This document shows, piece after piece, positions 1 to 9,574 of a stretch of DNA of 64,000 nucleotides. Below the pieces are notes generated by a model. It was not told the DNA's origin, made no database searches, and saw only the letters and a program-made list of their open reading frames with translations. The stretch spans positions 53,396 through 117,395 of the forward strand of contig CAZCLK010000004.1 in the NCBI GenBank assembly GCA_964499575.1. The letters run 5' to 3'. Made by a program: the position numbers and the translations under genes. The DNA is from JAAYCT01 sp964499575 (GTDB taxonomy: Bacteria > Bacillota > Clostridia > Saccharofermentanales > Saccharofermentanaceae). Position 1 is the first letter of the stretch. Each line of letters opens with the position of its first letter.

Positions 1-1
1 C

Positions 2-103
2 GCGCGGGCGCAGCAGATCAATAAGGACAACTGGGTGGTGAAGAAGGATCGCCTGCGCAGCAGTAAACTGATCCAGCCGGACAGAAGGCGCGGGGGCATT
101 TAG
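2..103 (+). CDS. C-terminal end of an unidentified protein (partial)
   Basis: An open frame runs from the window edge to the TAG at 101-103 and encodes 33 residues rich in Arg and Lys. It ends one base before the pth start codon, which suggests a co-transcribed upstream gene. The visible piece carries no motif I recognise, so no function is given. Basic C-terminal tails are common and not diagnostic. It could also be chance coding, but the tight spacing to pth and the lack of stops support a real gene end. Confidence 0.5.
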   Translation, partial: ARAQQINKDNWVVKKDRLRSSKLIQPDRRRGGI

Positions 104-104
104 G

Positions 105-638
105 ATGTGGCTGATAGCAGGCCTCGGAAATCCGGGCTCGAAATACGTTTTCAACCGGCATAACTGCGGATTCATGGCCCTCGAGGTCCTCGCACAGCGC
201 AATTCCATAGACTTGCGCAAGAAAAAGTTTTCCGGTGAGTACGGGAAGGGTCGGATCCGGGGCGAGGAGGTGGTCCTCCTTCGTCCGAGCACCTACATGA
301 ATTGCTCCGGCAAGAGTATCCGAGAGGCTTCCGTGTTTTTCAAAGTGCCGCCGGATCGCATCATTGTTATCTACGACGATATCGATCTGCCGCTCGGGAC
401 GATTCGGGTCCGGGCATCCGGAGGTCCGGGTACCCATAACGGAATGAAATCCGTTGTTGAGGAAATCGGAACGCGGGAGTTCGTCCGCGTCCGGATCGGG
501 ATCGGGCCGGCTCCGGAACACTTCGATTTGGCGGATTATGTCTTGTCGGATATTCCCGCGGAACAACGCGAAACGATGTTCAACGCATTTGTCGAAGCCG
601 CCGGGGCCGTCGAGAAGCGAATCGGAGAAAATCGATGA
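105..638 (+). CDS. pth: Peptidyl-tRNA hydrolase
   Basis: This cytoplasmic enzyme cleaves the ester bond of peptidyl-tRNAs that drop off stalled ribosomes and so recycles tRNA. The 177-residue protein has the normal length and fold signatures of the bacterial Pth family. It shows the N-terminal GLGNPG motif with Asn9, the catalytic His19 in the RHNCGF segment, the YDDIDLP segment with Asp92, and the THNGMKS motif with Asn112. These match the family's catalytic and substrate-binding residues. Its stop overlaps the mfd start in an ATGA, so the two are translationally coupled. A pth-mfd order is frequent in Firmicutes. Confidence 0.97.
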   Translation: MWLIAGLGNPGSKYVFNRHNCGFMALEVLAQRNSIDLRKKKFSGEYGKGRIRGEEVVLLRPSTYMNCSGKSIREASVFFKVPPDRIIVIYDDIDLPLGTIRVRASGGPGTHNGMKSVVEEIGTREFVRVRIGIGPAPEHFDLADYVLSDIPAEQRETMFNAFVEAAGAVEKRIGENR

Positions 639-3600
639 CCGCTCGTGATCATTTTATGCAACACGGTCCGGGAAATATGAGGGCGTCGGGTGACACTACG
701 ATCGCCGATGTGCTTTCCGCCGCGTCGGGCGACCCCGGCTTTACGCAAACGGTCGGCCTGTTTCAAAAACGAAACGTAAACCGGCGGGTCAATCTGACCG
801 GGATGCCCGAACCGATGAAAGCCTACCTGATTGCTTCGCTGTGCTCGGAAATGAAGCGCCCTGCGGTGGTCGTTGTTTCAGACGAGCTTACCGCGCGCAG
901 ATTCCAGGCCGATCTTTCCGCTTTTACGGAGAAAGAAGCCTTGATCTTAAGGCCGCGCGAGCAAAGCCTGGTCGATGTTGACGCATCCTCGCGCGGGACG
1001 GAAATCGACCGGATCCGCACGTTGCGGCGTCTTGTTAACGGAGACTGTCCCGCCGTCATCGTGACCGCGGGCGCATTGTCCAACCGGTTATTGCCGGCGG
1101 GCGATTTTCGAAAAGCAGAGATCGTACTGTCCCGCTCGATGCGTGTCAGCCCGGAGGACCTGGCGATGCGACTTGCCGGAAACGGCTACGAGCGTGCCCG
1201 CTCCGTCGAGGGAGAGGGCGAGTTTGCCAGGAGAGGCGATATTTTGGATGTTTTTCCGGTCGGATATGATCTGCCGATCCGCATATCGTTTTTTGACGAC
1301 GAGATCGACGGGATTAAGTCATTTGACCTGGAAACACAGCGTTCCGTTGAAATATTGAAGACCATACGCATCGATATTGCACGGGAAATCCTGATCCCCG
1401 ATCATCGACGGGACGCGATTGCCCGGGAAATCGCCGAGGAGGGCGAAAAGGCGCGCGCGCAAGCTTTTTCAAGGGGCGCTTCCCGGGATGTCTGCGAGCG
1501 GATCCTGCGCGGAGCCCAACAGGACGCCGAGCATGTTTCCGAAGGCGCCCTGTCCACGGGGCTGGAGAAATGGATCCGGTTGATTTACAGGAAGAGCGAC
1601 ACGGTGCTCGGCTATGTTCGAAGCACGGACGCGCTTCTTTTTGTCGATGAGCTCCTGCAGATCCGCAAACGATCGGACGCGCATGCGGCGGATTTTGCCC
1701 AGCGTTTTGCCGCCCTTCTCGAAAAAGGCCAGATCCTTCCGTTTTCCGAAGACATCCTCGTGCGGAGCCCGGATCTGATGATCGAACTGGACCGCATGCC
1801 CGAGGTGATTACGCTGTCCACTCTGCCGACCTCCGGGAACGGTCTGCCGGGCGGCGAACGGATCGAAATCTCCGGGCGTGCCTGCGACAGTTTCCGGGGT
1901 CATGAGGAGCATTTGGCGAAACGGATCTCCGAAAGGAATCAGGAATATAAACGGACCTTCATCCTCGCCGGAGAAGGCGCCCGCGCGGATCGCCTGAAGT
2001 CGTTCCTTTTCGAGCGGGAGGCGTTTGTTCCGGTTCTCAAGGCATCGATTCCGCTGGGCTTCGAGTATCCCGGTGCCGGGCTTCTGATCGCTGGAACCCA
2101 GGATGTTTTCGGTATTGATCGCCCGATCCGGAGAAAGAAACTTCAGGGTGTCCGCATTGATCTGTTCAGTGACCTCATCCCCGGTGAACTTGTCGTTCAC
2201 GATGTCCACGGCATCGGGCGCTATGAAGGGATCACCAATCTCCAGAGCGGGACTGCGCGCAGGGATTACCTGAAGATTACCTATGCCTCGGACGATTCCC
2301 TGTATATACCGATGGAGAGTCTCGACTCGATCCAGAAATATGTCGGCACCGAAGGCCGGACGCCCAAACTGTCGCGGCTGGGCGGACAGGACTGGAACCG
2401 TATGAAGGAGCGGGCGCGCGGGAGCATTCGGAAGCTCGCGATCGATCTCGTTGCGCTTTATGCCCGGAGGCGCGAACTCAAGGGTCATGCATTTTCGCCG
2501 GACTCGCCGTGGCAGCTCCAGTTTGAAGAGGACTTCCCATATCCCGAGACGAAGGATCAAATCAATGCGATTCGCGAGATCAAGGCCGACATGGAGAGCG
2601 AAGGAATCATGGACCGCCTCCTGTGCGGCGATGTCGGCTTCGGAAAGACCGAGGTTGCTTTTCGCGCGATATTCAAGGCCGTCATGGACGGGAAGCAGGC
2701 GGTCATGCTCGCGCCGACGACCGTTCTTGTCCAACAGCATTATGAAAACTTGAAAGAGCGGCTCCGGGGATACCCCGTCAACATCGGGCTCCTGTCGCGT
2801 TTTGCTCACCCAAAAGAGGTGAAAAGTACGCTTAAAGGCCTGAATGACGGCGCGGTGGATGTTGTCGTCGGGACACACCGGCTGTTATCCAAGGATGTGA
2901 TCCCGAAGGATCTGGGGCTTTTGGTCGTCGACGAGGAGCAACGCTTCGGCGTGGAGCACAAGGAACGCATCAAGGCATTGCGATCGTCGGTCGATGTGCT
3001 CACGCTGACCGCCACTCCGATCCCGAGGACACTGCAAATGTCCCTGTCCGGAATCCGGGATATCTCCGTCATCGAGGAACCCCCGCTCGACCGGCGGCCG
3101 GTACAGACCTACGTATTGGAATACGATCCGGATATCGTAACGGACGCATGTTTACGGGAGATATCCAGACAGGGACAGGTTTTCTACCTTTTTAACGACA
3201 CGCATCGGATCGAGGAGAAGGTCATCGAATTGGAAAAGGCCTTGCCGGGAGCCCGGATCGTCATGGGTCACGGAAAAATGGCCGAGCGTCAACTGGAAAG
3301 CGTGATCGAGAGTTTTATCCGCCATGAGGCGGATATTCTGGTCTGTACGACCATCATCGAATCCGGGATCGACATGCCGAACGTCAACACCCTCATTGTC
3401 GAGGACGCCGACCGGTTCGGGTTGTCCCAGCTGTATCAGCTTCGGGGACGCGTCGGCCGCTCGGATCGTCAGGCATACGCGTATATCACGTACCGGCGCG
3501 ACAAGGTGTTGACCGAGGACGCCCAAAAGCGCCTGGCGGCGATCCGGGATTTTACCGAACTGGGCTCGGGCTTTAAGATCGCGCTCAAGGATCTCGAGGT

Positions 3601-4201
3601 GCGCGGCGCGGGTAATCTACTGGGAAGCGAACAGCACGGGCAGATGGACGTCATCGGATACGAGCTCTATTGCCGGATGCTCGACGAAGAGATTAAGGAA
3701 CTGCAGGGCATTGACATGATCCGGACGCGGGACGCGACATTTGATATTGACATCGACGCGTACATTTCACCGAACTATATATCCGATGAAGGACAGCGTA
3801 TGGATGCCTACCGAAGGATCGCCGCGATTTCCGATAACAAGGATTACCGGGATGTCCGGGATGAACTGACGGACCGTTACGGCGCTCTGCCGGAGGAAGC
3901 CCGGGTGTTGACCGACATCGCGTATATCCGACGCATTGCCGCGCGCTCCGGCTTTTCGCGCGTCGCCGTGAAGGACGGTACGGCGCACCTGTATTATGCC
4001 GAAGATGCGCACCCGAATATGGAGGCACTCTCAAGGGTGCTGGCCGATCCGCAAAATACCGGTAGGATCCTTCTGTCGGCGATCGGTAAGCCCTACGTTC
4101 GCTACAGTCCGGAAGACCCGAAACCCGCTTCCGTCGTGCGGCAGTTAAGACGTTTTTTCCTGCTGATGGAAGGAATGGAGGTCGATGATGAAGATTCTTG
4201 A
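635..4201 (+). CDS. mfd: Transcription-repair coupling factor Mfd
   Basis: Mfd is an ATP-dependent DNA translocase that removes RNA polymerase stalled at lesions and recruits UvrA for excision repair. The 1188-residue product has full family length. Visible parts are the UvrB-like N-terminal region, the CarD-like RNA polymerase interaction domain at about residues 512-565, a Walker A segment GDVGFGKTE near residue 666, the DEEQ box near 765, helicase motif VI around RGRVGR, and a C-terminal TRCF domain. A GGAG lies 7 bases before the ATG. The start overlaps the pth stop by 4 bases and the 3' end overlaps the next gene. Confidence 0.97.
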   Translation: MTARDHFMQHGPGNMRASGDTTIADVLSAASGDPGFTQTVGLFQKRNVNRRVNLTGMPEPMKAYLIASLCSEMKRPAVVVVSDELTARRFQADLSAFTEKEALILRPREQSLVDVDASSRGTEIDRIRTLRRLVNGDCPAVIVTAGALSNRLLPAGDFRKAEIVLSRSMRVSPEDLAMRLAGNGYERARSVEGEGEFARRGDILDVFPVGYDLPIRISFFDDEIDGIKSFDLETQRSVEILKTIRIDIAREILIPDHRRDAIAREIAEEGEKARAQAFSRGASRDVCERILRGAQQDAEHVSEGALSTGLEKWIRLIYRKSDTVLGYVRSTDALLFVDELLQIRKRSDAHAADFAQRFAALLEKGQILPFSEDILVRSPDLMIELDRMPEVITLSTLPTSGNGLPGGERIEISGRACDSFRGHEEHLAKRISERNQEYKRTFILAGEGARADRLKSFLFEREAFVPVLKASIPLGFEYPGAGLLIAGTQDVFGIDRPIRRKKLQGVRIDLFSDLIPGELVVHDVHGIGRYEGITNLQSGTARRDYLKITYASDDSLYIPMESLDSIQKYVGTEGRTPKLSRLGGQDWNRMKERARGSIRKLAIDLVALYARRRELKGHAFSPDSPWQLQFEEDFPYPETKDQINAIREIKADMESEGIMDRLLCGDVGFGKTEVAFRAIFKAVMDGKQAVMLAPTTVLVQQHYENLKERLRGYPVNIGLLSRFAHPKEVKSTLKGLNDGAVDVVVGTHRLLSKDVIPKDLGLLVVDEEQRFGVEHKERIKALRSSVDVLTLTATPIPRTLQMSLSGIRDISVIEEPPLDRRPVQTYVLEYDPDIVTDACLREISRQGQVFYLFNDTHRIEEKVIELEKALPGARIVMGHGKMAERQLESVIESFIRHEADILVCTTIIESGIDMPNVNTLIVEDADRFGLSQLYQLRGRVGRSDRQAYAYITYRRDKVLTEDAQKRLAAIRDFTELGSGFKIALKDLEVRGAGNLLGSEQHGQMDVIGYELYCRMLDEEIKELQGIDMIRTRDATFDIDIDAYISPNYISDEGQRMDAYRRIAAISDNKDYRDVRDELTDRYGALPEEARVLTDIAYIRRIAARSGFSRVAVKDGTAHLYYAEDAHPNMEALSRVLADPQNTGRILLSAIGKPYVRYSPEDPKPASVVRQLRRFFLLMEGMEVDDEDS

Positions 4202-4829
4202 TCTGAGCATGAGAATTTCTTCGGCAATGCCCGTATTTCCGGGCGACCCCGAAGTCCGTATTGACGTATCCCGGGGATTTCCCGATCACGCGTATCAGGT
4301 GTCGACGCTTTGTCTCGGAAGTCATACGGGGACACATGCGGACGCGCCGCGGCATTTTTTGCCCGACGGCGCCGACATATCGGAGATCGGACTTCAAAGC
4401 TTCACGGGCGAGGCGATATGCCTGCGACCGGGCCTTGCGGAGTCGGAGGGAAGGACGGTCATCGATTTGAGCGAAAAGCAAAAAAGACAAATCCTTACGG
4501 ATGACCGGATTATTTTCTCGACCGGTTGGGAAAGAAAGGCCGGCACACCGGATTATTTTTCCGGGTTTCCGGTGTTCTCCGACGGATTGATCGACTTTCT
4601 GCTCGAAAAGCGCCCGCTCCTGATCGGCGCCGACCTGCCGACTCTGTCCGGACCGGGCGATCCGTTTCAGATGCATCGCGTGTTTTTCAAGCAACGGGCA
4701 GTCTTTATCGAAGGGCTTATCCGAACCGGGGAGTTGCCGGAAGGACGCTTCTATTTTTCGGCCGCGCCCTTACAAATCGAAAACGGAGATGGTTCACCGG
4801 TGCGGGCTTATGCTATAGTGGATGGATGA
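4188..4829 (+). CDS. Cyclase-family metal-dependent hydrolase (kynurenine formamidase-like)
   Basis: This 213-residue protein belongs to the cyclase family (PF04199), metal-dependent amidohydrolases that include kynurenine formamidase KynB. The family signature is clear: an H-T-G-T-H-A-D-A-P-R-H-F segment near residue 45 supplies metal ligands, and SAMPVFPGDP lies near the N-terminus. No tryptophan-degradation gene is nearby, so the substrate is unknown. Two ATG codons are adjacent. The one at 4188 lies 6 bases after GGAGGT and is preferred to the one at 4185, only 3 bases after it. The gene starts inside mfd and overlaps the next reading frame only if that frame uses its earlier start. Confidence 0.85.
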   Translation: MKILDLSMRISSAMPVFPGDPEVRIDVSRGFPDHAYQVSTLCLGSHTGTHADAPRHFLPDGADISEIGLQSFTGEAICLRPGLAESEGRTVIDLSEKQKRQILTDDRIIFSTGWERKAGTPDYFSGFPVFSDGLIDFLLEKRPLLIGADLPTLSGPGDPFQMHRVFFKQRAVFIEGLIRTGELPEGRFYFSAAPLQIENGDGSPVRAYAIVDG

Positions 4830-4854
4830 AAAAGAAATCACGGAGGATAAAGAT

Positions 4855-5802
4855 ATGGATGTACCGGACAAGGATTCGAATGTTGAACGTACGGGCGATG
4901 CGCTGAATCCGGAAGACAATATTATGGTTGATTTGCCCTCGGACGGGGGAACGGCAGAAATTCCGGACGAAGAGGTATTGCCCGACACAAAAGGCGTCGA
5001 TCCGAAGGGAAAACCGTCCTCTTCCGGTAAGCGACTGCCTGTGTCCGCGATCGTTTTGTCCGTGGTGTGCCTTCTGCTTGCGACCGCGCTTCTGCTGACC
5101 CAGTTCGGCGTGATCGGTACACTGCGCAAATCATCGGCATCTTCTCACCCGGACTGGTTCGCCTCCCCCGAGGAATCCATCCGCTATTTTGTAGAGAGCG
5201 TCCGGGACAATCAATTTGACGCGGCGTGTACCGCGTTTGCCGGAGAAGAAATCTCGACCGAGGCTCAATTCGCTCTTCAGTTGGAGCGAGTTGGTTCCTA
5301 TAATCCGCTGGCACAGAGCAATATGCCGGAGCAGTACGCGGCGTATTCGCCCGCGGTTCTGGCTGTTTCTATGGGAAGATCCGCCGGAAGCACATTACAG
5401 TTCGCATCCAGCCTCCTTCTGGGGGAAGAGTATATGCAGCAGGTCACATTTTCGACCGAGCCGGAAACGGCCAAGATGGAAATAGCGGAGATCGAGCGTC
5501 GTTTGGATCCGACGAAACTCAAGGATCTTGCCCTTATCCGTGTGGACGTGATTGATGCCGACTATCAAAGTTCGGAAGAATACAAGAATTTTATTGAAAA
5601 GCGGGTGGAGGCTTTCGGCTATGACAGTTATACCGAATACATGGCGCTCGTGAAGAAGGGCGATGTCTTCTATGTCGCGATGTTCGCGATGGTTTCCGAT
5701 AACGGAAAATGGAAGATCTACGAAATGAATTCCGGGTTGCTTCAATTTTCTTATGCGGTTGCGATCCCGATTTCGGAAGAAGATTACCTCAAAATGATCT
5801 GA
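4855..5802 (+). CDS. Membrane-anchored protein of unknown function
   Basis: I do not recognise a family. The protein of about 315 residues has an acidic cytoplasmic N-terminus of about 60 residues, one hydrophobic helix (roughly residues 63-86, LPVSAIVL followed by a Leu/Ala/Val-rich stretch), and a soluble extracytoplasmic C-terminal domain of about 220 residues rich in Glu, Ser and Tyr. The size and layout recall DUF4878-type or NTF2-like extracytoplasmic domains, but this is a guess. The start at 4855 is chosen because GGAGG (4842-4846) lies 8 bases upstream. An ATG at 4822 in the same frame overlaps the upstream gene and lacks a good ribosome binding site. A terminator follows at 5907. 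Confidence 0.8.
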   Translation: MDVPDKDSNVERTGDALNPEDNIMVDLPSDGGTAEIPDEEVLPDTKGVDPKGKPSSSGKRLPVSAIVLSVVCLLLATALLLTQFGVIGTLRKSSASSHPDWFASPEESIRYFVESVRDNQFDAACTAFAGEEISTEAQFALQLERVGSYNPLAQSNMPEQYAAYSPAVLAVSMGRSAGSTLQFASSLLLGEEYMQQVTFSTEPETAKMEIAEIERRLDPTKLKDLALIRVDVIDADYQSSEEYKNFIEKRVEAFGYDSYTEYMALVKKGDVFYVAMFAMVSDNGKWKIYEMNSGLLQFSYAVAIPISEEDYLKMI

Positions 5803-5906
5803 CGCCGAAACAGGCGAGGGCAGAGGGTGTGACCGGAACGTGCCGGAATCCGGAAGACACCGGCAATCAAATACTTGCGGGAAACCCCGCCGATTCAATA
5901 CAACGG

Positions 5907-5948
5907 AAAAGGACTGTCCGCGGCGTAAAGCCCCGAACAGTCCTTTTT
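5907..5948. terminator. Bidirectional intrinsic terminator
   Basis: GGACTGT (5911-5917) and ACAGTCC (5937-5943) form an inverted repeat flanked by A residues on the left and a run of five T on the right. It can therefore end the mfd-region operon on the + strand and the tRNA-Arg transcript on the - strand. Confidence 0.8.
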
Positions 5949-5950
5949 GA

Positions 5951-6025
5951 TGGCGCTTCGGACAGGAGTCGAACCCGTATCGGCAGTACCGGAAACTGCT
6001 GTCCTATCCATTGAACGACCGAAGC
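5951..6025 (-). tRNA. tRNA-Arg (anticodon CCG)
   Basis: On the minus strand the 75 bases fold as a full cloverleaf. The acceptor stem is GCTTCGG/CCGAAGC, the D stem GTTC/GGAC, the anticodon stem GCAGT/ACTGC with loop TTCCGGT (anticodon CCG, reading the arginine codon CGG), and the T arm ACGGG-TTCGACT-CCTGT. It has discriminator G and an encoded CCA end. It lies between two protein genes and is followed by the intrinsic hairpin at 5907-5948. Confidence 0.96.
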
Positions 6026-6186
6026 ATGCCGCATAAGATAAGCCGGCGGGATGATAACACCGCGAACATTATTATAGCGATGGAAGGGGACGTTGACAAG
6101 CAGTCGGCTTAAATCCTTTTTACGAAAATGAAGCTTCATATAAAAGCGCCATTGCGCAGCATTCGACGGCGAACGGACTTCGCCGA

Positions 6187-6720
6187 TCAGAGCGGGAATT
6201 GAAAACTGTATAAGTAGCACACCAGAAGACCGGTCCCGACTCCGAAAAGGACGCTGAACACGACATCGGAGAGGTAGTGGACGTAAAGATAAAGCCTCGA
6301 AAAGGCGATCCCTCCGGCATAGATCATCGCGATGATGCCGAGTTTCGGTGCGTTCATCATGATCGCGGTCGCCGCAGCGAACGACGAGAAGGTGTGACCC
6401 GACGGGAAGGAGAAATCGGACGGCGGCTCGATCAAGGTATTGCGGTCGTCCCGGCAAACGAAAGGACGTTCCCGCCGAAGGACGCGCTTCAATATAATGT
6501 TCGCCAAAAGGGCGCTGGCGATCAGGGCCAGAAGGATACAGAAAGTCGCTTCGGGGCTGACTTTGGTCACGTAGAGCAGGAACGCGGCGACAAACCAGAT
6601 GATGCCGATATTGCCCGTAAAGGACAAAAACCGCATGATCGGATCCAATTTTTTCGAGCGAAGATTCTCGTAGATCCAGTCCAATGCCCGAATGTCGATA
6701 TTGTGCAGGCGACCGCGCAT
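6187..6720 (-). CDS. PAP2-family membrane phosphatase
   Basis: This integral membrane lipid phosphatase of the PAP2 superfamily (177 residues) has several hydrophobic helices and all three signature motifs: K-x6-R-P (KRVLRRERP, residues 78-86), PSGH (106-109) and S-R-x5-H-x3-D with His148 and Asp152. Members dephosphorylate undecaprenyl diphosphate, phosphatidate or phosphatidylglycerophosphate. The substrate cannot be told here. The start at 6720 is chosen because AAGGAG sits 4 bases upstream. A longer frame from 6795 would run across the TATAAT that serves the divergent dus gene and lacks a ribosome binding site. Confidence 0.9.
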   Translation of the reverse strand: MRGRLHNIDIRALDWIYENLRSKKLDPIMRFLSFTGNIGIIWFVAAFLLYVTKVSPEATFCILLALIASALLANIILKRVLRRERPFVCRDDRNTLIEPPSDFSFPSGHTFSSFAAATAIMMNAPKLGIIAMIYAGGIAFSRLYLYVHYLSDVVFSVLFGVGTGLLVCYLYSFQFPL

Positions 6721-6778
6721 AAAACTCCTTATTTTCTCCCGGAAGGCCGAAAAACAGGCATTACCGGAAGAGAAACGG

Positions 6779-6784
6779 TATAAT
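6779..6784 (+). promoter_or_regulatory. -10 element of the dus promoter
   Basis: A perfect TATAAT lies 40 bases before the dus start. I see no convincing -35 hexamer at 16-18 bases, so the promoter is only half supported. It also bears on the start choice of the divergent PAP2 gene. Confidence 0.5.
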
Positions 6785-6818
6785 GAACTGAGCATGAAAA
6801 GATACGAGGCTAATGCTA

Positions 6819-7925
6819 ATGATATATCGAAATGATACGCAAGGCAAGAAAAACAGGCATCCGGAGCGCGCGGATTTTTTGATTCGAGACGATACTTCGG
6901 ATCCCCAAACGGATATTCTGCCCGATTCGAAAGGAATATGCGTCAATCTGGCGCCGATCGCGGGGACCACCGGCGTAACGTACCGGTCGATTTGCCATCG
7001 ATTCGGGGCATCGTCCGGATGCACGGAGCTTGTAAGCGCGCGCGGCATCGCTTTTCAAGGATCCGTCGAAGGCAGTTTTCGCTACCTGCGGATCGATCCG
7101 GAAAACGAAGGCCCTTGCGCGATCCAGCTTTTCGGGTATGAGGCGGCGGATTTTTCCGCGGCGATTCCGCTCGTCCTGAGCCATCCGATCCTTTCGAAAG
7201 CGGCGTGGATTGATTTGAATATGGGCTGTCCGGTCCCCAAGGTGGTGAAGACCGGGGCGGGATGTGCCCTGATGAAAGATCTTCCGCGGGCGTCCTCGAT
7301 CATCGCCGCGTCGGTTCGTGCCGCGGAACCGTACGGAAAACAAGTGACGGTCAAGTTTCGGAAAGGCTGGGACGAGAATCACATCAATGCCGTCGAGTTT
7401 GCTTTGATGTGCCGGGATTCGGGCGCCGCGGCGATCACGCTTCATGCGCGAACCCGGGATCAGATGTATCGAGGGAAAGCCGATTGGAGCATCATCGCCG
7501 AGACGGTCGAAGCGCTTCGCGGCTCCGGTGTCCGGGTGATCGGAAACGGTGATGTCCGGGACGGAAAATCGGCAGAACAAATGCTTCGTGAGACACAAGT
7601 CGACGGCGTTGCCGTCGGACGGGCAGCGATGGGTCATCCCTGGGTTTTTTCGGAAATCGCGGCGTTCCTGAGCGGAAATCATTCCCGGCGACCGCCGACC
7701 GCAAGAGAGCGCGCGGAGGTCATTTTCGAGCATCTGGACGGATTGGCCGGACATCTCGGGGAAGAGTGCGCCGTCAAGGAAATGCGCACGCAGTTGTCGC
7801 ACTATCTGAAGGGAAAGCACAGCGCCGCAGAAATAAGGGCGCAAGCCGTCGCGGCCCGAACGGTCCGTGAAGCTCGGGATATCGTTTCACGATGGGCCGA
7901 TGCGGAAGAGTCGGAGCAGAAATAG
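6819..7925 (+). CDS. dus: tRNA-dihydrouridine synthase (DusB-like)
   Basis: This FMN- and NADPH-dependent enzyme reduces uridine to dihydrouridine in the tRNA D-loop. The TIM-barrel start (VNLAPIAGTTG) and the catalytic segment DLNMGCPVPKV, with its cysteine near residue 137, are present. So are the FMN phosphate-binding parts VIGNGDV and GVAVGRAAMGHPWVF, and the C-terminal helical domain. It is 368 residues long, slightly longer than usual because of a 35-residue N-terminal extension of low similarity. ATG codons exist at 6813 and 6819. GAGG at 6806-6809 is spaced better for 6819. Confidence 0.93.
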   Translation: MIYRNDTQGKKNRHPERADFLIRDDTSDPQTDILPDSKGICVNLAPIAGTTGVTYRSICHRFGASSGCTELVSARGIAFQGSVEGSFRYLRIDPENEGPCAIQLFGYEAADFSAAIPLVLSHPILSKAAWIDLNMGCPVPKVVKTGAGCALMKDLPRASSIIAASVRAAEPYGKQVTVKFRKGWDENHINAVEFALMCRDSGAAAITLHARTRDQMYRGKADWSIIAETVEALRGSGVRVIGNGDVRDGKSAEQMLRETQVDGVAVGRAAMGHPWVFSEIAAFLSGNHSRRPPTARERAEVIFEHLDGLAGHLGEECAVKEMRTQLSHYLKGKHSAAEIRAQAVAARTVREARDIVSRWADAEESEQK

Positions 7926-7965
7926 CGGGTGCGATCCGGGAACGGATCGGTAAATCCCGGGGAGT

Positions 7966-9471
7966 CTATTTCAAAAAGCCGCCGAAAAGTCCCCGGATGA
8001 GGCGTCTTCCGATCTCGCGGCCGGCGGACGTGACGGCGGAATTGACCGCTTTCCCGATGGGGGAGGAAGCGGCTTTTCTTTTCTTCGCCGCGGCCTCTTT
8101 CGCCTTGGCGGCTTCCGCTTTCTCCTTTTCCTTTTTCGCCTTTTCTTCGGCATCCTGCCTGGCCGCCTCCAGCTCCTGCGCTTCGACATGCCGGTACTTT
8201 TCCATAAGCATCTCGTAAGCGGAAGGCCGGTCGAGCGTTTCAAGATACTTGGAGTATAAAAGGGAGGATTTCACGACGGCGGCGATTCTCTCTTCGCCGG
8301 CAGGCCCGATCAGGCTCTGCGGCGGCAAAACGAGCGCGCGCTCGACGATCGACGGAACGCCTTTGGCGTCCAGAAAACTGACCAATGCCTCACCGGTCGC
8401 CAGTTCCGTAAGGACGGTCTCGGTGTCAAAGTTCTCATTGACGCGAAAAGACTGCGCGGCGGCGCGAATATTCTTCTGCTCCGCGGGCGTGTAGGCGCGC
8501 AAGGCATGCTGGATGCGGTTTCCGAGTTGCGACAGGACAATCTGGGGTACGTCGGCGGGATTCTGCGTGATGAAATACACGCCGACCCCCTTGGAGCGGA
8601 TCAGACGGATGACCTGCTCGACCTTCTCGATGAGATATTTCGGCGCGTCGTTGAAAAGAAGGTGCGCCTCATCGAAAAAGAAGATCATTTTGGGCTTGTC
8701 GAGATCGCCGACCTCGGGAAGCACCTCGAAAAGCTCCGATAGGAGCCAGAGTACGAACGTCGAATATAATAGCGGTCGCGAGTACAACTCGACCGCGTGG
8801 AGGATGTTGACCATTCCTTTCCCGTTCGCGTCGGTCTTCATCCAGTCGGAAATGTTAAAACTCGGCTCGCCGAAGAAATACCCGGCTCCCTGGTCCTCCA
8901 GAAGCGCGATACTGCGCTGGATGGCGCCGACGGTCACCTTGCTGACCGTGCCGTGGGAGAGGATGAACTCGTCGGCATTGTCCCCGACGTACTGAAGCAT
9001 CAGCCGGAGGTCTTTGAGGTCCAGAAGGAGGAGCCCTTTTTCATCCGCGATGCGGAAGACCATCGAAAGGACGGCGCGTTGAACGTCGGACAGATCGAGC
9101 ATCCGGCCGAGAAGAAGAGGGCCCATCTCCGAAACCGTAACGCGTAAGGGGTGCCCGTTTTTGCCGAACACGTCGAAAAATTCCGTCGGATACGCTTTGT
9201 ATGCCCAGTCGGTGATCCCGAATCGCTTAATCCGCTCCTGAAGTTTCTCGTTATCTGCGCCCGGGAGACATAACCCGGACATATCGCCCTTGATGTCCGC
9301 CAGAAAAACCGGGACGCCCAAGTCCGAAAACGACTCCGCGATCACCTTGAGCGTCACGGATTTACCGGTGCCGGTAGCGCCTGCGATCAGGCCGTGCCGG
9401 TTGGCCATGGTCGGATGCAATAGACAGCGCGTGTCGGTCCCGGCAATCCACAGTTCGTTTTCGATTCTCAT
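7966..9471 (-). CDS. HerA-like ATPase (DUF853 family)
   Basis: This 501-residue protein is of the bacterial DUF853/HerA-like helicase family (PF05872), FtsK-HerA-superfamily ATPases that form hexameric rings. A Walker A motif GATGTGKS lies at about residues 31-38, and the Walker B region IFFFDEAHLLF has the expected Asp-Glu pair. An arginine-rich sensor segment (IRSKGVGVYFITQNP) follows. The last ~100 residues are Ala/Lys/Glu-rich and likely coiled coil, ending in GREIGRRLIRGLFGG. Its cellular role is not established in this family. It is a single gene, convergent with dus and divergent from the VanY-type gene, with no nuclease partner (NurA) nearby. Confidence 0.9.
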   Translation of the reverse strand: MRIENELWIAGTDTRCLLHPTMANRHGLIAGATGTGKSVTLKVIAESFSDLGVPVFLADIKGDMSGLCLPGADNEKLQERIKRFGITDWAYKAYPTEFFDVFGKNGHPLRVTVSEMGPLLLGRMLDLSDVQRAVLSMVFRIADEKGLLLLDLKDLRLMLQYVGDNADEFILSHGTVSKVTVGAIQRSIALLEDQGAGYFFGEPSFNISDWMKTDANGKGMVNILHAVELYSRPLLYSTFVLWLLSELFEVLPEVGDLDKPKMIFFFDEAHLLFNDAPKYLIEKVEQVIRLIRSKGVGVYFITQNPADVPQIVLSQLGNRIQHALRAYTPAEQKNIRAAAQSFRVNENFDTETVLTELATGEALVSFLDAKGVPSIVERALVLPPQSLIGPAGEERIAAVVKSSLLYSKYLETLDRPSAYEMLMEKYRHVEAQELEAARQDAEEKAKKEKEKAEAAKAKEAAAKKRKAASSPIGKAVNSAVTSAGREIGRRLIRGLFGGFLK

Positions 9472-9574
9472 CGCAAAGCACCTCCGAAAGAAGCTATGTT
9501 GTTATTCTATCGCAAATCGCGCGCGCAATAAAGGAAGAGTTGCTCCGGACGTTTTGAAATGATACCCTTGTGAC

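Noticed and set aside
1469..2878. Open frame of 469 codons on the minus strand
   Set aside because: It is antisense to the mfd coding region, has no ribosome binding site and no recognisable motif; high GC gives long shadow frames.
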